DNA of 64,000 nt from Bradyrhizobium nivariense (GCF_029846715.1 NZ_JARVWW010000001.1:682001-746000), one strand, 5' to 3'. Shown: positions 16,800 to 25,041, counted from the first letter of the stretch. Notes: a model not told the origin generated them from the sequence alone. Made by a program: numbers and translations.

Positions 16800-17018
16800 A
16801 TGCCGGGTGATATGACTTTCGTGGATTTCGTTAAACTGTACGAATTGCCGCCGAACGTTCCGGCGAAGCGCTTTCGCGAAGTTGCCGTCATCGGCCACAC
16901 CAAATTTTACGAATTGGCGAAGGAAGGCGCGATCCGCCTTCGCAAGAACGGGCGCCTCACGACCGTGCCCGTCGAAGACTTGTTTCAGCTTCTGCGCGGC
17001 GATCAGGCTGCCGCCTAA
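16800..17018 (+). CDS. AlpA-like excisionase/regulator
   Basis: 72 residues from ATG 16800 (MPGDMTFVDFVKLYELPP), preceded by a GAGAGAG purine run. The winged-helix segment VIGHTKFYELAKEGAIRLRK, followed by NGRLTTVPVEDLFQLL, is the AlpA/excisionase (MerR-superfamily) fold that binds DNA to direct excision or switch on satellite genes. Its place directly after the integrase, with a repeat array upstream, supports a master-regulator role. Confidence 0.75.
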   Translation: MPGDMTFVDFVKLYELPPNVPAKRFREVAVIGHTKFYELAKEGAIRLRKNGRLTTVPVEDLFQLLRGDQAAA

Positions 17019-17156
17019 TCCCTCCCTTTGCTCCGGCGGACGCGACAGCCGCCGGCGCCTTGGCGCCGCCCGGACGTACGGCGGCGCCACCTTGGCGGCG
17101 CGCTGCGTTTCGGTCCGCAACGCGCCGCCAATCAGTCCAACAGCTGAGGTTCAACC

Positions 17157-17426
17157 ATGAAGCCTGAAGCCGTTCCCTCCGCGCTGGTCTGTGTTTTCCC
17201 GCCGGCGCGGCACAAAAAGATCGTGGCGTTCATCGTTCGCGACATGCGGAAGAAACGTTCGGCCGATGCCGCTGAGAAATATCTGATCGACCATCTGGAC
17301 CTTGAATGGAGCCGCCTTTCCGATCTGGGCGTGGCCGAAGCCGAAATCGAATTGCATTGCCGCGCTTTCGCTGTGGCCGCTTGGACAGCCTATTTCAAGG
17401 ATCGGGAAGCGCGGGGGATCGCATGA
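17157..17426 (+). CDS. DUF6074-family small protein
   Basis: 89 residues. The ATG at 17157 follows TGAGG. It starts MKPEAVPSALVCVFPPARHK, the VxxFPxARR-like opening of DUF6074 proteins, followed by a helical body (EKYLIDHLDLEWSRLSDLGV). These occur in rhizobial prophages and islands; function is unknown. The next gene starts inside its stop codon. Confidence 0.7.
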   Translation: MKPEAVPSALVCVFPPARHKKIVAFIVRDMRKKRSADAAEKYLIDHLDLEWSRLSDLGVAEAEIELHCRAFAVAAWTAYFKDREARGIA

Positions 17427-17761
17427 CGAAGAAGTCCGCGGTCCTCAGTGTCGTTCGCGATGTCCGGCGCGCCGTGGCGCCAGCGGATCCGGCTTCCGGA
17501 CGCGCTGCGGTCACAGGATCGTCCGCGAAGGTGACGCTTCTGCCGGGCCGCTTTCGGGGCGCAGAATACGTGAAGCGTCACGTCGCATTCGTGGTCGGGT
17601 TAGACGCTGAACGCGGCGAACAGCACGTTCAGAGAAACCTAGACGCCATCCGCCGCCGCCTGGCCGAAATCGGCGTGGACCGCGATGACGCCGATCGCGA
17701 GGTTCGCACCATCGAAGCGGCTGTCCGCCGCGAAATCTGGCAGCAGGTTCTGTTGCCCTAA
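17423..17761 (+). CDS. Second DUF6074-like small protein
   Basis: 112 residues. The ATG overlaps the preceding stop (ATGA), so it is probably translationally coupled. It shares the helical half HVQRNLDAIRRRLAEIGVDR with its neighbour's family and ends EAAVRREIWQQVLLP. The N-terminal 50 residues are polar and variable. The pair looks like an old duplication; unknown function. Confidence 0.65.
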   Translation: MTKKSAVLSVVRDVRRAVAPADPASGRAAVTGSSAKVTLLPGRFRGAEYVKRHVAFVVGLDAERGEQHVQRNLDAIRRRLAEIGVDRDDADREVRTIEAAVRREIWQQVLLP

Positions 17762-17778
17762 CCCTGAGGTAAATCCAC

Positions 17779-18654
17779 ATGCACGCGCAGAGGGGAGCGG
17801 CCTTCAAGATTGAAGGCCCGCCCGAAAACGGAGACGCCGCCCCGACGGCTAATCGGGACGGCGCAATCCTCCAAAACGAAAAGAAGCTGGGCGCTTCTAC
17901 CTCCAACAAATACGAACCGCGATCTGCACCGTCAACCGGTAAAGAGCCCGGTCCAAGAAAAAAGAAACAGAAGCCGACCGTCGACGACAGGTTCGCGGAC
18001 GAAACGCCGGCGAAGCAAGCGCGTCATTGGGAGATAGCGCTTCATTACGACGGCCGCTTCGCTTGGGATGACCGCGACGATCCGGGTCGATGCAAGCCGA
18101 CGGCGAAGCAAAACCGCCGGATGCGCGATGTTGAAGCCTTCTTCGAACATCGCTACCGCGGCCGTCAGCTGCCCGATGATGACAGTGGCCGTGCTGACCT
18201 ATTGATTGGCGCCCATCACGTCTATCACTATGGCGACCCGGATCGAAAAATCCGGGCATGGGCATTCCAATGGGCGCCGTGGATTCCAGAAGACGAACTG
18301 GCCGAATTGATCGAACGGGTCTGTAAACGGCCGCTGAAGTGGAAGGCGGACACGCTCGGCAAGAGGCTTCGCGCGACCCGTGACGAAATCGCCAGCCTTG
18401 GCATAGTGACATTCGGCGCATTCGACGACAGCACACGCAAGCGAGCAAAGCGGCGGCAGAAGCGGAAGAACGATCGTCGACGGGCGCGCCGGCTTGCCGC
18501 CGGCGCTACGCCTCGAACCGCTTCGAAGGCGCGGGTGAAACCGTGGAAAGCTCTGGGGATAAGTCGGTCGACTTGGTATCGGCGCCGGTCCGCGGCCATC
18601 GTCGATGGCGCCCCTGTCGACTGCCAGTTCCCCCGTCCGGAGTTGGCTTCGTGA
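17779..18654 (+). CDS. Phage/island hypothetical protein with basic C-terminal helix (candidate replication or DNA-binding protein)
   Basis: 291 residues. The first 70 are disordered and basic. The core (about 80-205) contains HWEIALHYDGRFAWDDRDDP, WAFQWAPWIPEDELAELIER and LGKRLRATRDEIASLGIVTF. A lysine/arginine-rich run (KRAKRRQKRKNDRRRARRLA) and a terminal KPWKALGISRSTWYRRR, which reads like a resolvase-type helix-turn-helix, follow. It occupies the slot where satellites carry a replication gene, but no polymerase or helicase motif is seen. Confidence 0.6.
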   Translation: MHAQRGAAFKIEGPPENGDAAPTANRDGAILQNEKKLGASTSNKYEPRSAPSTGKEPGPRKKKQKPTVDDRFADETPAKQARHWEIALHYDGRFAWDDRDDPGRCKPTAKQNRRMRDVEAFFEHRYRGRQLPDDDSGRADLLIGAHHVYHYGDPDRKIRAWAFQWAPWIPEDELAELIERVCKRPLKWKADTLGKRLRATRDEIASLGIVTFGAFDDSTRKRAKRRQKRKNDRRRARRLAAGATPRTASKARVKPWKALGISRSTWYRRRSAAIVDGAPVDCQFPRPELAS

Positions 18655-18721
18655 GACAGTTTGAGACGATTTTGGCACCCACTAGATATCTTCGATATTG
18701 CTGGGTGCTGCCGCTGTCTCA
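18652..18721. promoter_or_regulatory. Nested inverted repeat (regulatory RNA or operator)
   Basis: TGAGACAG (18652-18659) pairs with CTGTCTCA (18714-18721); inside it GCACCCA (18675-18681) pairs with TGGGTGC (18702-18708), and GATATC/GATAT lies at the tip. The outer arm begins on the stop codon of the preceding gene. The rest of the gap to 18814 shows no gene. Confidence 0.5.
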
Positions 18722-18814
18722 GGTCGGGTTCTGCGAGAGGGGCCGGCGCACGCCGGTCCCCGGCTTACACCGCCATGACCTCCCAGACCCATCCTGCGCG
18801 ACAGGAAGACCGTC

Positions 18815-19141
18815 ATGATCCCCGATGGCATTGAACTATTGCAGTTCCGTCAGCGCCGCACCGCCTCCGGTGACCACTATTTCACGACCCAGATCGGCAG
18901 CGCGTTTGTCGTCATGTGCCGCGACCCGATCGAGCGCGACCTATGGCGTGCGATCGCCTGTGACCCTTCCCGGGCCGGCTCTCGCAACGAAGCACCGGCG
19001 CCGGCACGTCTGACGACGCGCCGCGCAGATGACGGCGATGTTGATGAAGCCAGCTTCGACGAAGGCAACTACGGCAGCGAAGCTGAACTGGACGACGACC
19101 TGCCGGAAGACCTGATGGAAACACTGAGGGGGAAACTATGA
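18815..19141 (+). CDS. Hypothetical acidic protein
   Basis: 108 residues, ATG 18815 with GGAAG upstream. The N-terminus (IELLQFRQRRTASGDHYFTT, then VVMCRDPIERDLWRAIACDP) looks folded; the C-terminus is a strongly acidic tail (DDGDVDEASFDEGNYGSEAE, DDDLPEDLMETL). No family was recognised. It is the first gene of a tightly packed plus-strand series. Confidence 0.55.
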   Translation: MIPDGIELLQFRQRRTASGDHYFTTQIGSAFVVMCRDPIERDLWRAIACDPSRAGSRNEAPAPARLTTRRADDGDVDEASFDEGNYGSEAELDDDLPEDLMETLRGKL

Positions 19142-19296
19142 CGAACGATGGCAACGATTGGGACACGGGCGAGCATCCGCGGCCGATGCCTGTCGCACCA
19201 TCACGCCGCGGCGCGCCGCAGCCGAAGCCGGCGACGCCGGTCAAGACAGACGGCGACACCGCGGACGATCAGGATCAGCGGGACAATGGCGAGTAG
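19138..19296 (+). CDS. Small hypothetical protein
   Basis: 52 residues, starting MTNDGNDWDTGEHPRPMPVA and ending DQDQRDNGE. Its ATG overlaps the stop of the preceding gene (ATGA), indicating coupling. It is low-complexity and polar, with a proline-rich middle. Unknown function. The gap 19297-19541 that follows shows only a GC-rich frame judged non-coding. Confidence 0.45.
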   Translation: MTNDGNDWDTGEHPRPMPVAPSRRGAPQPKPATPVKTDGDTADDQDQRDNGE

Positions 19297-19541
19297 CACC
19301 GCAAAGCCGCTGGCAGCCGCGCTGATGAGCGGGTGCGGCCACCGCACATCGGCCGCGGTCTGCGACCGCCAACGCACAGACCGGCCGCGGCTGCGAGCGG
19401 GGCGGCACCCCACCCCCCCCTCCCCCCCATCAACAGGGACCGTGGAGCGGGCGGTCGATCAACCGCGGGCCAGATGCGCCCAAAGCCTCGTTTTGTAAAA
19501 AATCTGAAAATCACAAGTTTGGTTTGGTCTTAGAGGACAAG

Positions 19542-20192
19542 ATGCCAACAAAATCGCGACAACGACGTTCGTGGCCTCTCGCCGGGATCACGCTTGGTCT
19601 CGCCGACGCCGCTCTCATGATCGAGAAGTCTGAGACCCACGTCCTTAGGCTCGTGAAGGACGGCCTTCTTCAGAAGGCCGGTCGCGGCCAATACCGCCCT
19701 GAGGATATCGCCCGCGCCGCCCTGCTATTCCGGGAAGGCGAAGACCGCCGATCGTCGCAGACAGAGGAAGCAAAACGGGTCGCAACCGCCCGGGCGAAGG
19801 AAATCGAACTGCGCACCGCGCGCGAAGAAGGCCGGCTGGTCCCGCTGGAAAGCGTTCAGTCCTTAGTGGCGGACGTTCTCGGCACCTATCGTTCAGAGCT
19901 TGAGGGTGTGGCGGCGGGAAGCACGCGCGACCTGTTGATCCGAGCCGCAATCCAGCAACAAATCGATGATGCGATGGACCGGTGCCGCCAGCGCTTCGAA
20001 CGCGCCGAGCGCGCCCTTTCTGAGGGGCGCGATCCGCTGGAGGAGGGCGAATGTTGGATGATACCGACACGAAGCTGGCCATCTACGACATGGCCATACG
20101 GATCATGGGGAGGCCCCTGCTTCCGACCGCGCGGACCGACTTGCCGATCCTGTCGCCTGCCGGCAAAGAAGCGGCCGATATCGAAGCGCTGA
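19542..20192 (+). CDS. Small terminase subunit (Nu1-like)
   Basis: 216 residues from ATG 19542 (MPTKSRQRRSW). An N-terminal winged helix (LGLADAALMIEKSETHVLRL, LVKDGLLQKAGRGQYRPED) precedes a coiled region (EEAKRVATARAKEIELRTAR, EEGRLVPLESVQSLVADVLG) and ALIRAAIQQQ-like helices, the layout of lambda Nu1-type TerS that recognises the packaging site. The last ~45 residues, after EGRDPLEEGEC, are basic/aromatic and overlap the next gene by 142 bases, so the original C-terminus probably lay near 20055. No TerL is present. Confidence 0.7.
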   Translation: MPTKSRQRRSWPLAGITLGLADAALMIEKSETHVLRLVKDGLLQKAGRGQYRPEDIARAALLFREGEDRRSSQTEEAKRVATARAKEIELRTAREEGRLVPLESVQSLVADVLGTYRSELEGVAAGSTRDLLIRAAIQQQIDDAMDRCRQRFERAERALSEGRDPLEEGECWMIPTRSWPSTTWPYGSWGGPCFRPRGPTCRSCRLPAKKRPISKR

Positions 20193-20521
20193 TCGCGACC
20201 GCCGAGACGGAATTGCTGGCCGCGATCGCCGCTAAGTTCGCTGCGCTACGCGCCGCAGCGCGCGCGAAGCCATCGTTCGCCGATGGACTGCAACCGAATG
20301 CCGGGCTGGATGATTTGGTCCGGCCGATGATAATCCTTCGAGACTACGGCATCTCGCGCGCTGAACTTTTCCGGCGGTGTGTTGGGCATCCGGTCGGCAC
20401 GCCCGGAGGCTTCAGCCTCCGCCGTGATGGCGAAGGCAGCCACCTGATTTCGTTGTCCCGCTTTGATCGTCACTTTCGGTTGCATCCGCCTCGTGCGAGA
20501 CGTTTCGAGACGAAAAACTAG
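20051..20521 (+). CDS. Hypothetical phage-type protein
   Basis: 156 residues; the ATG at 20051 has GGAGGG at 20042-20047. The N-terminal half is helical (KLAIYDMAIRIMGRPLLPTA, DIEALIATAETELLAAIAAK); the C-terminal half contains GLDDLVRPMIILRDYGISRA followed by ELFRRCVGHP. The tail after about residue 125 is basic and may be read-through sequence. The long overlap with the TerS frame is unusual. Function unknown. Confidence 0.5.
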   Translation: MLDDTDTKLAIYDMAIRIMGRPLLPTARTDLPILSPAGKEAADIEALIATAETELLAAIAAKFAALRAAARAKPSFADGLQPNAGLDDLVRPMIILRDYGISRAELFRRCVGHPVGTPGGFSLRRDGEGSHLISLSRFDRHFRLHPPRARRFETKN

Positions 20522-20543
20522 CATCTGCGAGACATCGAGAGAC
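20497..20543. promoter_or_regulatory. Paired GAGAC-N5-GAGAC motifs
   Basis: GAGAC at 20497 and 20507, then at 20529 and 20539, each pair spaced exactly 10 bases (one helical turn). The same pair occurs at 18653/18663. All lie at gene ends just before new gene groups, so they may be binding sites of an element A regulator. Confidence 0.5.
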
Positions 20544-20620
20544 GTGGCAGGCGTTGATGTCGGTTGGCGATGAGGCAAATCTGGCCGCGTCATCACCGCC
20601 GCTCAAAGGAGACATCTCGA

Positions 20621-20821
20621 ATGGCGATTTTCAAGAACCTGATCGATAGCAGCACCGGCACCGCCGTGTTCATCAACGCCGATCAGATCGCGTTCGTCGT
20701 TCCGACTTCGTCGGGCGGTTCGCGCATTACCTTTGTCGGTCCGGTCAGCGAAGGCCATCCGGTAAGTGTCAGCGTGACCGCGCCGCCGGCGACGGTCCTG
20801 TCGGGCGAAACCGTCAGCTAA
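20621..20821 (+). CDS. Hypothetical small beta-rich protein
   Basis: 66 residues; the ATG at 20621 has AAAGGAGA upstream. MAIFKNLIDSSTGTAVFINA, then IAFVVPTSSGGSRITFVGPV and VSVSVTAPPATVLSGETVS: alternating strands, no membrane segment or cysteine. Resembles small head-decoration or capsid-accessory proteins only in composition. Unknown function. Confidence 0.6.
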   Translation: MAIFKNLIDSSTGTAVFINADQIAFVVPTSSGGSRITFVGPVSEGHPVSVSVTAPPATVLSGETVS

Positions 20822-20848
20822 TCGACGACCGTAGCCGAAAGGTAGATC

Positions 20849-21436
20849 ATGAGCAGTAGTGCCATTCAGCACGCGATCGCGAGAACGATGGCCGACGAGC
20901 GGCGACGGCTTGCGAGGATCATGGGCACGCCCGAAGCCGCCGGGCGCGAACAGCTGGCGCTGGCCATTGCGACCACAACCAGCAAGTCAGTCGATGAAGC
21001 TCGGGCGGCCCTAACCGCCGCGCCGATCGCTGCCGCCGCCGACGTGCCTGCCACGGCTGGCACCATCAAGGCCGAACGCGCCCGCTTCGCCACGATCCTC
21101 GCGCTTCCGGAAGCCAAGGGCCGCGAAGGTCTCGCCGTGACGCTGGCGACGACGACCGACATGTCGGCCGATCAGATCAAGGTTGCTCTGGCCGCCGCCC
21201 CGGCCGCCGTCGCTGGCGAGCGCGCCGGCGATACCGAAATCGGCCTGTCGGTCGATCAGGGCAAGCAACAGCAGAACAGTCAGTCCACGTCCGTCCTTTG
21301 GGACGCGGCCCTGACTTCCCGCGGCATGAAGATGCAGGCAACGGCCACACCGAACTCGCCGCACCACAGGCCAAATCCGCCCGGCCTTCCGGATTGGAAC
21401 GCTTCCTTGAAGTCGCGCGGCATGAAAACGAGTTGA
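20849..21436 (+). CDS. Phage-type protein with internal repeats (S49-protease-tail-like)
   Basis: 195 residues. Two ~45-residue repeats: RRRLARIMGTPEAAGREQLA and RARFATILALPEAKGREGLA, each followed by a TTT.S.D and AAP segment. A shorter repeat, WDAALTSRGMKMQ and WNASLKSRGMKTS, closes the chain. The xxIxxLPEAKGRExLA pattern recurs in C-terminal tails of phage S49-type head proteases and scaffolds. No protease domain is present, so it may be a detached scaffold-like piece. No function can be assigned with confidence. Confidence 0.55.
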   Translation: MSSSAIQHAIARTMADERRRLARIMGTPEAAGREQLALAIATTTSKSVDEARAALTAAPIAAAADVPATAGTIKAERARFATILALPEAKGREGLAVTLATTTDMSADQIKVALAAAPAAVAGERAGDTEIGLSVDQGKQQQNSQSTSVLWDAALTSRGMKMQATATPNSPHHRPNPPGLPDWNASLKSRGMKTS

Positions 21437-21443
21437 GGAGCGA

Positions 21444-22340
21444 ATGAAAAATCCATTCCGAAAGCCTTCGGAGGCCGACAAGCGCACCGCCGCCTTGCAG
21501 GCAGACCTCTACGCCGCCCGCGCCCAGCTGGGACTGATCGACGCCCGCAAAACCGCCGCGCAAGCCGACAGCGCCGCCTTCGCAAGGTGGAGCGCTGAAC
21601 GCAATGCGGCCGCGCTTGAAGTCGATCGGCAGGCGGGTCTGATTGAGACCCACGAAACGGAGGCGGAAACAGCGCGGAGGGCTGACGCCGACGCCGCCGC
21701 TCGCCGTGAAATCGCAGCAGCCCGAAAGGCAGCCGCAAACCTTGCCGACCGCATCCGGACTGACGGTACGCGCATTATAACCGAGCTTTTGCAGTTGACG
21801 CAGGATTGCGCACGCCAGTCCCTAGCGGCAAAGGCCCTGAACGAGGCACTTCCCGAAGGCGAACCGCCCGTCCCCGTAGCCGATATCGTTGCGCGCGATT
21901 TCGGCGCGGAACCTCGCAAAGATATCCGATCGCGCGAGGTCGATCTGTGGGTCGCGGAGACCACCGGCGCGATCATTGGCGATCAGAATGCGGTCGCGTC
22001 CGGCGACGGCCTTCATGGTCAAGTGCACGTATTCGGCGGATCAATGCGGTGGAAATGCTTGAAGCGCCGCTTCCGCGAAGTTGAGTTTCATCCGAGCGCG
22101 GCCGCCGACTGGCCCGGCGACTTGTCCTCACTGATCCGGCTCCCCCGCCTCGACGGTCCCGGCTTTGTTTTCGATGGTGCTCGCCTGATACCGGAGGCGG
22201 TCGCTGATCTTGACGTCGCCGCAACGCTCGCGCCCCGAAAGCGGCAACCGCGCTCGACGCAGGTCGAATTGATCCCAATCGGTCCATGGCCGCCGGCGGA
22301 GACCTCGCCTGGTGAAGCCGAGCGAAACGTCACGGAATGA
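21444..22340 (+). CDS. Phage-type protein with N-terminal coiled coil
   Basis: 298 residues; the ATG at 21444 follows GAGGAG, seven bases after the previous stop. Residues 1-130 are an Ala/Arg/Glu-rich coiled coil (ADLYAARAQLGLIDARKTAA, RREIAAARKAAANLADRIRT). The rest is globular (FRKDIRS-like region, VFGGSMRWKCLKRRFREVEF, GPGFVFDGARLIPEAVADLD). It sits just before the tape measure, where phages carry tail-assembly genes. No family recognised. Confidence 0.55.
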   Translation: MKNPFRKPSEADKRTAALQADLYAARAQLGLIDARKTAAQADSAAFARWSAERNAAALEVDRQAGLIETHETEAETARRADADAAARREIAAARKAAANLADRIRTDGTRIITELLQLTQDCARQSLAAKALNEALPEGEPPVPVADIVARDFGAEPRKDIRSREVDLWVAETTGAIIGDQNAVASGDGLHGQVHVFGGSMRWKCLKRRFREVEFHPSAAADWPGDLSSLIRLPRLDGPGFVFDGARLIPEAVADLDVAATLAPRKRQPRSTQVELIPIGPWPPAETSPGEAERNVTE

Positions 22341-22391
22341 GCTTCGACGCGCACCATGCCTTGCATCGGCCATGGGTGCGCGTCGGCAGGA

Positions 22392-22421
22392 GGGCCGCGG
22401 GTTTCTACAAACCCGCGGCCC
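22392..22421. other. Perfect 13-bp hairpin
   Basis: GGGCCGCGGGTTT (22392-22404), loop CTAC, AAACCCGCGGCCC (22409-22421). No T-run follows. It lies in the 173-base gap before the tape-measure gene. Confidence 0.7.
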
Positions 22422-22461
22422 AAGTTTCGACTGCCTTGGCTCTCCGTCGCCGGGTAGGACA

Positions 22462-22503
22462 AGGCCGCAGCCGTTCGGGAGACGGTTGCGGCCTCAATTT
22501 TTA
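22462..22503 (+). terminator. Rho-independent terminator-like hairpin
   Basis: AGGCCGCAGCCG (22462-22473) pairs with CGGTTGCGGCCT (22483-22494) with one wobble, followed by CAATTTTTA. The tape-measure ribosome site AGGAGG begins at 22503, so it may separate the two transcription units or act as an attenuator. Confidence 0.65.
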
Positions 22504-22513
22504 GGAGGCGACT

Positions 22514-25039
22514 ATCGCTAAAATAATTGAGGCTGTTGCCCGGATCAGCGCGGAGGATCGTACTGGCGCTGTCTTCGACAAAATTGCAAAGAAGATCGAA
22601 GGGATTGCGAAGTCAGCGAAATCGTCGAAGGAAGTCGACGCATTGACGAAGTCGCTGTCCCGCGCGCAATCGCAGATGGCCGCGATCGACCGCTTCGCGA
22701 CCGCTAAAGGCGGCTTCTCTGACGCCCGGAACAAATTCCGGGATGCTCAGATCGGCGTCGAAGCGGCCGCGAAGGCAATGAAGCGCGGCGAGGGCGACGC
22801 CGCCGCGCTCGCCCGTTCCTATGAGAAGGCGCAGCAAGCAGCCAGCCGGACGTCTGCCGCGCTGGACAAGCAGCGGAATTCCTTCGTCAACGCGAAGCGC
22901 GGCCTTGAAGAATTCGGCATCCCGGTAAACCGGGCTGTCGCGGCGCAGGACAAGCTGCGGACTGCGGTCGAACGAACGAACGCGGCGCTTGATCGTCAGG
23001 CCGCAAGGTCGGAAAAGTCGGCGCGCCGGCGTCAGATGCTTTCGGACGCTGCCGGCCTCGCCGGCGGTCTTCTCGCCAGCCGGGTCAAGCACGGCGCCGG
23101 CGACGTCATCCATACATACCGGGAATTCGACAAAGAACGTCGCTTCGGAAAGGCCGTTATGGGCCTGTCGGACGACGATCAGGCGCCGCTTGTGGCGCAG
23201 GCGATCCACATGGGCGCCAAGACGAAGTACAACGACATTCAGGTTCTGGAAGCGCAGCGCGAACTTGCCGCGCGCGGCCTGACCAAAAATCAGGTCATGG
23301 GCATTTTGGAGCCGGCCGCGCAGCTGGGCATGTCCATGGACCTGTCGCTGCCCGACGCTGCGAAGCAGATGGAAGGCGCGATCTTCGGCTTTAAGAAGGA
23401 CACGTCCACGCTGGAAGCCGCGAAGGCTGCGGCGAAGCAGACGGCCGATTATCAGGTCAAGGCGGCGAAGCTGTCCGGCATGACGCCGGAAGACATCAGC
23501 CAGCTTTACAAGTTCGGCGCGACGCCGGCCCGGATGGGCAAGATCAGCGAAGCGACGCTTCTCGGCTTCGGCGGCGTCCTGAAGAAAGCCAACATCGGCG
23601 GCGACGAAGCTGGCGTCGCCTTCCGGGCGCTGATGGCGACCGCACAGTCGCCGACCGCCGGCGCGAAAACGGCGCTTCTCGCGAATGGCCTGAACTACAA
23701 AAATTACCAGCACATGCCCGACAGTTTGGCGGTCGATCCGTTCGCGGACGACGTCGCCGCGCGCTACGGCGTGAAGCTGAACGGCAGCACGCGCGCTGGT
23801 CTCGGCAAGCTGTTTTCCGACAAGGCGCTGATTTCTGATCCCGCCAAGTTCAACCCCGCGGTTACGGCGCTATTGCGTGACGAATTGCAGGGCAGCGACG
23901 CGAAGTCGCTGAAGTCGATCGCCGGCGCCGCGGGCCGGTACCGTGACAAGTCCGTCAATGACGTCGACACGAACGCCTTGATCAAGGACTTGCTGCCGAA
24001 GCTGGCGAACAACCTGCCGTTGGCGAATTCGCTGTTCGGATCGAAGCAGGGCAGCCGCATCGCGACCGCGCTCGGCGATAGCGACACGATGAAGCACATC
24101 ATCGGCGAAATCGAAAACAACTCCGAAGGCTATTCGGAGAAGATCGCCAGTGAACGGATGGCCGGCTTCGACGGCGCTGTTTCGCGCCTTGAAGGCGCAA
24201 TGAAGAACCTCGAAACGTCGATCGGCCGGGCCTTCGATAACGAAGGCAAGGGTGGGCCTGCAACTTGGGCCGCCGATCTTGCCGGGCGTGGCACGCAATG
24301 GATGGCAGAACGCCCGTCTTGGATGGTCGGGGCCGGCGCGACGGCTGCGCTCGCTGGTGGCGCTTATGGTGCGACAAAGTTTGCGCAGACGATTTTTGGC
24401 GGCTTCGGCCTTTCGACATCGGCCGCCGCGCTGGACGGGTCCGCCGCGGCTCTCACAGCGGCCGCTGCGGAGTTGTCCGCCGCAGCGGGCGTCGGCGCTG
24501 CCGCCAAGGGCGCAGGCGCCACAGCGGCCACGGCAGGCGCTGGTAGCGCCATATGGGCGGCAGGCGCCGCGGCAGCGCCATGGGTGGCCGGCGCCGCCGG
24601 GGTCGGCGCGGGGCTCTGGGCCATGCACAAGTCGGTTGAAGATGCCGGCTATGACGGCCTCACCAGCGGGCAGCGCCTGACCCTGCAACGCCGGGGATCG
24701 ATGCGCGACCTGTATCGCCGGGAATGGGGCTATGGGGACAATTCGATCGCCCCGGAAATCTCCCCGACCATGACTTACGGAACCGGCGTCGGCGGCGACA
24801 AGGGTTCGCAGCACGTCGACGTTTCCGGTCAAATGACCGGCGAAGGGAAGCTGGCGATCGACGTCAACGCCGGGTCTTCCTTGCTGGACGTCGTACGTCG
24901 CGCTGAAGCCGCGATCCAGCTTGCGGGGACGATCAATTCGAGCGGTCCGGGGTCGCTGGGCCATTCCTCGCCGGACGCATCAGCGCCTTCGCCGCGGCCG
25001 TCGACAGGCAGCGGCGGCGGCGCAAGCGGGAGTTGGTAG
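22514..25039 (+). CDS. Tape-measure protein (element A), apparent AUC start
   Basis: 841 residues if begun at the ATC codon 22514, five bases after a perfect AGGAGG (22503-22508). The reading frame then gives xAKIIEAVARISAEDRTGAV, the usual tape-measure opening; upstream is closed by TAG at 22502 and the next standard start (TTG 22643) would lose 43 conserved residues. A coiled-coil N-terminus is followed by a TP901/P2-type core (KAVMGLSDDDQAPLVAQAIH, AAQLGMSMDLSLPDAAKQME, VGGDEAG-like IGGDEAGVAFRALMATAQSP) and an Ala-rich hydrophobic region (about 610-700). It sets tail length and is ejected into the host. It has no neighbouring tail tube or baseplate genes. Confidence 0.82.
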   Translation: MAKIIEAVARISAEDRTGAVFDKIAKKIEGIAKSAKSSKEVDALTKSLSRAQSQMAAIDRFATAKGGFSDARNKFRDAQIGVEAAAKAMKRGEGDAAALARSYEKAQQAASRTSAALDKQRNSFVNAKRGLEEFGIPVNRAVAAQDKLRTAVERTNAALDRQAARSEKSARRRQMLSDAAGLAGGLLASRVKHGAGDVIHTYREFDKERRFGKAVMGLSDDDQAPLVAQAIHMGAKTKYNDIQVLEAQRELAARGLTKNQVMGILEPAAQLGMSMDLSLPDAAKQMEGAIFGFKKDTSTLEAAKAAAKQTADYQVKAAKLSGMTPEDISQLYKFGATPARMGKISEATLLGFGGVLKKANIGGDEAGVAFRALMATAQSPTAGAKTALLANGLNYKNYQHMPDSLAVDPFADDVAARYGVKLNGSTRAGLGKLFSDKALISDPAKFNPAVTALLRDELQGSDAKSLKSIAGAAGRYRDKSVNDVDTNALIKDLLPKLANNLPLANSLFGSKQGSRIATALGDSDTMKHIIGEIENNSEGYSEKIASERMAGFDGAVSRLEGAMKNLETSIGRAFDNEGKGGPATWAADLAGRGTQWMAERPSWMVGAGATAALAGGAYGATKFAQTIFGGFGLSTSAAALDGSAAALTAAAAELSAAAGVGAAAKGAGATAATAGAGSAIWAAGAAAAPWVAGAAGVGAGLWAMHKSVEDAGYDGLTSGQRLTLQRRGSMRDLYRREWGYGDNSIAPEISPTMTYGTGVGGDKGSQHVDVSGQMTGEGKLAIDVNAGSSLLDVVRRAEAAIQLAGTINSSGPGSLGHSSPDASAPSPRPSTGSGGGASGSW

Positions 25040-25041
25040 GG

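Noticed and set aside
19286..19498. 70-codon frame after the 52-residue gene
   Set aside because: Proline/arginine-rich, driven by a C-run; no ribosome site.
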